Assembly (NCBI GenBank): GCA_903864455.1
Contig: CAIPFW010000156.1
Span: forward strand, 1-5,781
DNA from: an uncultured Anaplasmataceae bacterium
GTDB taxonomy: Bacteria; Pseudomonadota; Alphaproteobacteria; Rickettsiales; CAIPFW01
Direction: 5' to 3'
Length of the DNA stretch: 5,781 nucleotides
In this document: in pieces, positions 5,677-5,781 of the stretch
How the letters are laid out: every line of letters begins with the position of its first letter
Position numbering within the stretch: the first letter of the stretch is position 1
Position numbers and translations under genes: made by a program
The notes under the pieces: model-generated
Databases searched by the model: none
The model's input: only the letters and a program-made list of their open reading frames with translations
Told to the model about the DNA's origin: nothing

Positions 5677-5720
5677 TAATGATTTGCTCTATGCTAATTT
5701 TTAAGATTAATTTCATATAA
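5544..5720 (+). pseudogene. in-frame open extension after the TGA of the small membrane protein
   Basis: Directly after the TGA at 5541-5543 the same frame runs 58 codons to a TAA at 5718-5720. The translation is aromatic and hydrophobic (for example LPLAYFYKKFGDILYKEILF). It may be the severed C-terminus of the 92-residue protein, separated by a nonsense mutation. The other two + frames are also open for 24-33 codons at the beginning of this stretch, and a minus-strand frame is open too, so chance is a serious alternative. The terminal TAA lies inside repeat copy 2. Confidence 0.25.
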
Positions 5721-5747
5721 TAACTTTTTTAATGTTTCAAATCAATA
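5707..5747. repeat. 41-bp direct repeat, copy 2 (right edge)
   Basis: This is the second copy of the element found upstream of aatA at 5139-5179, 568 bases away and in the same orientation, with two substitutions. Flanking sequence on both sides is unrelated to that of copy 1. Confidence 0.9.
5717..5745 (-). promoter_or_regulatory. leftward promoter in repeat copy 2
   Basis: The same TTGATT (5745-5740), 17-base spacer and TATTAT (5722-5717) as in the aatA copy. Transcription would start near 5710 and run leftward over the 60-codon minus-strand frame and then antisense to the small membrane-protein gene. Confidence 0.4.
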
Positions 5748-5781
5748 AACCCATTGCATTTTCTTAAATTTCTTGATAAAT

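Noticed and set aside
5655..5680. tRNA T-arm-like sequence on the minus strand (GGTTTCGAATCC)
   Set aside because: The T-loop has one base too many for G-T-T-C, the 53-61 pair fails, and no acceptor, D or anticodon arms can be folded in the right places.

Overview
The window is strongly AT-rich, compact bacterial DNA. The two genes that can be named, the translation-associated ATPase/GTPase YchF and a class I aspartate aminotransferase of the Ib type, are in a style consistent with an intracellular alphaproteobacterium of the Rickettsiales type. That placement is inference from base composition, lineage-specific unknown proteins and the look of the aminotransferase; no rRNA or tRNA is present to confirm it.

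Layout, left to right. The left edge cuts a + strand gene whose last 113 residues form helix pairs resembling a TPR protein (1-344). It runs tail to tail, with 4 bases between stop codons, into a minus-strand gene for an unrecognised protein with four predicted membrane segments (349-1146). Upstream of that lies ychF, also on the minus strand (1254-2360). The 107-base gap between them holds a promoter-like pair and an 8-bp-armed inverted repeat just downstream of it. After a divergent intergenic region (2361-2518) comes a + strand gene for a 421-residue unrecognised protein with a Gly/Ala/Ser-rich hydrophobic segment near its N-terminus (2519-3784). It converges on the aspartate aminotransferase aatA (3923-5122, minus) across a 138-base gap containing two hairpins.

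The last 660 bases are the least explained part. A 41-bp direct repeat (39/41 identical) occurs immediately upstream of aatA (5139-5179) and again near the right edge (5707-5747). Each copy contains a well-spaced sigma70-like promoter, TTGATT-17-TATTAT, reading leftward. Copy 1 is therefore the likely aatA promoter. Copy 2 points at a 60-codon minus-strand open frame of unknown status. Between the copies lies a small + strand membrane-protein gene (5265-5543) with its own good promoter (TTGACT-17-TAGAAT) overlapped by an operator-like dyad. Its frame stays open for 58 further codons after a TGA stop.

The genes do not form an obvious shared pathway: ychF is a translation or stress-linked housekeeping ATPase, aatA is amino-acid metabolism, and the other four are unknown or weakly assigned. 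None of the predicted start codons of the complete genes has a recognisable Shine-Dalgarno sequence, yet a strong one (AAAGGAGG) sits inside the 421-codon gene, correctly spaced before an in-frame GTG. No mobile element, CRISPR array, tRNA or rRNA was found. No stretch over 300 bases lacks a called gene.
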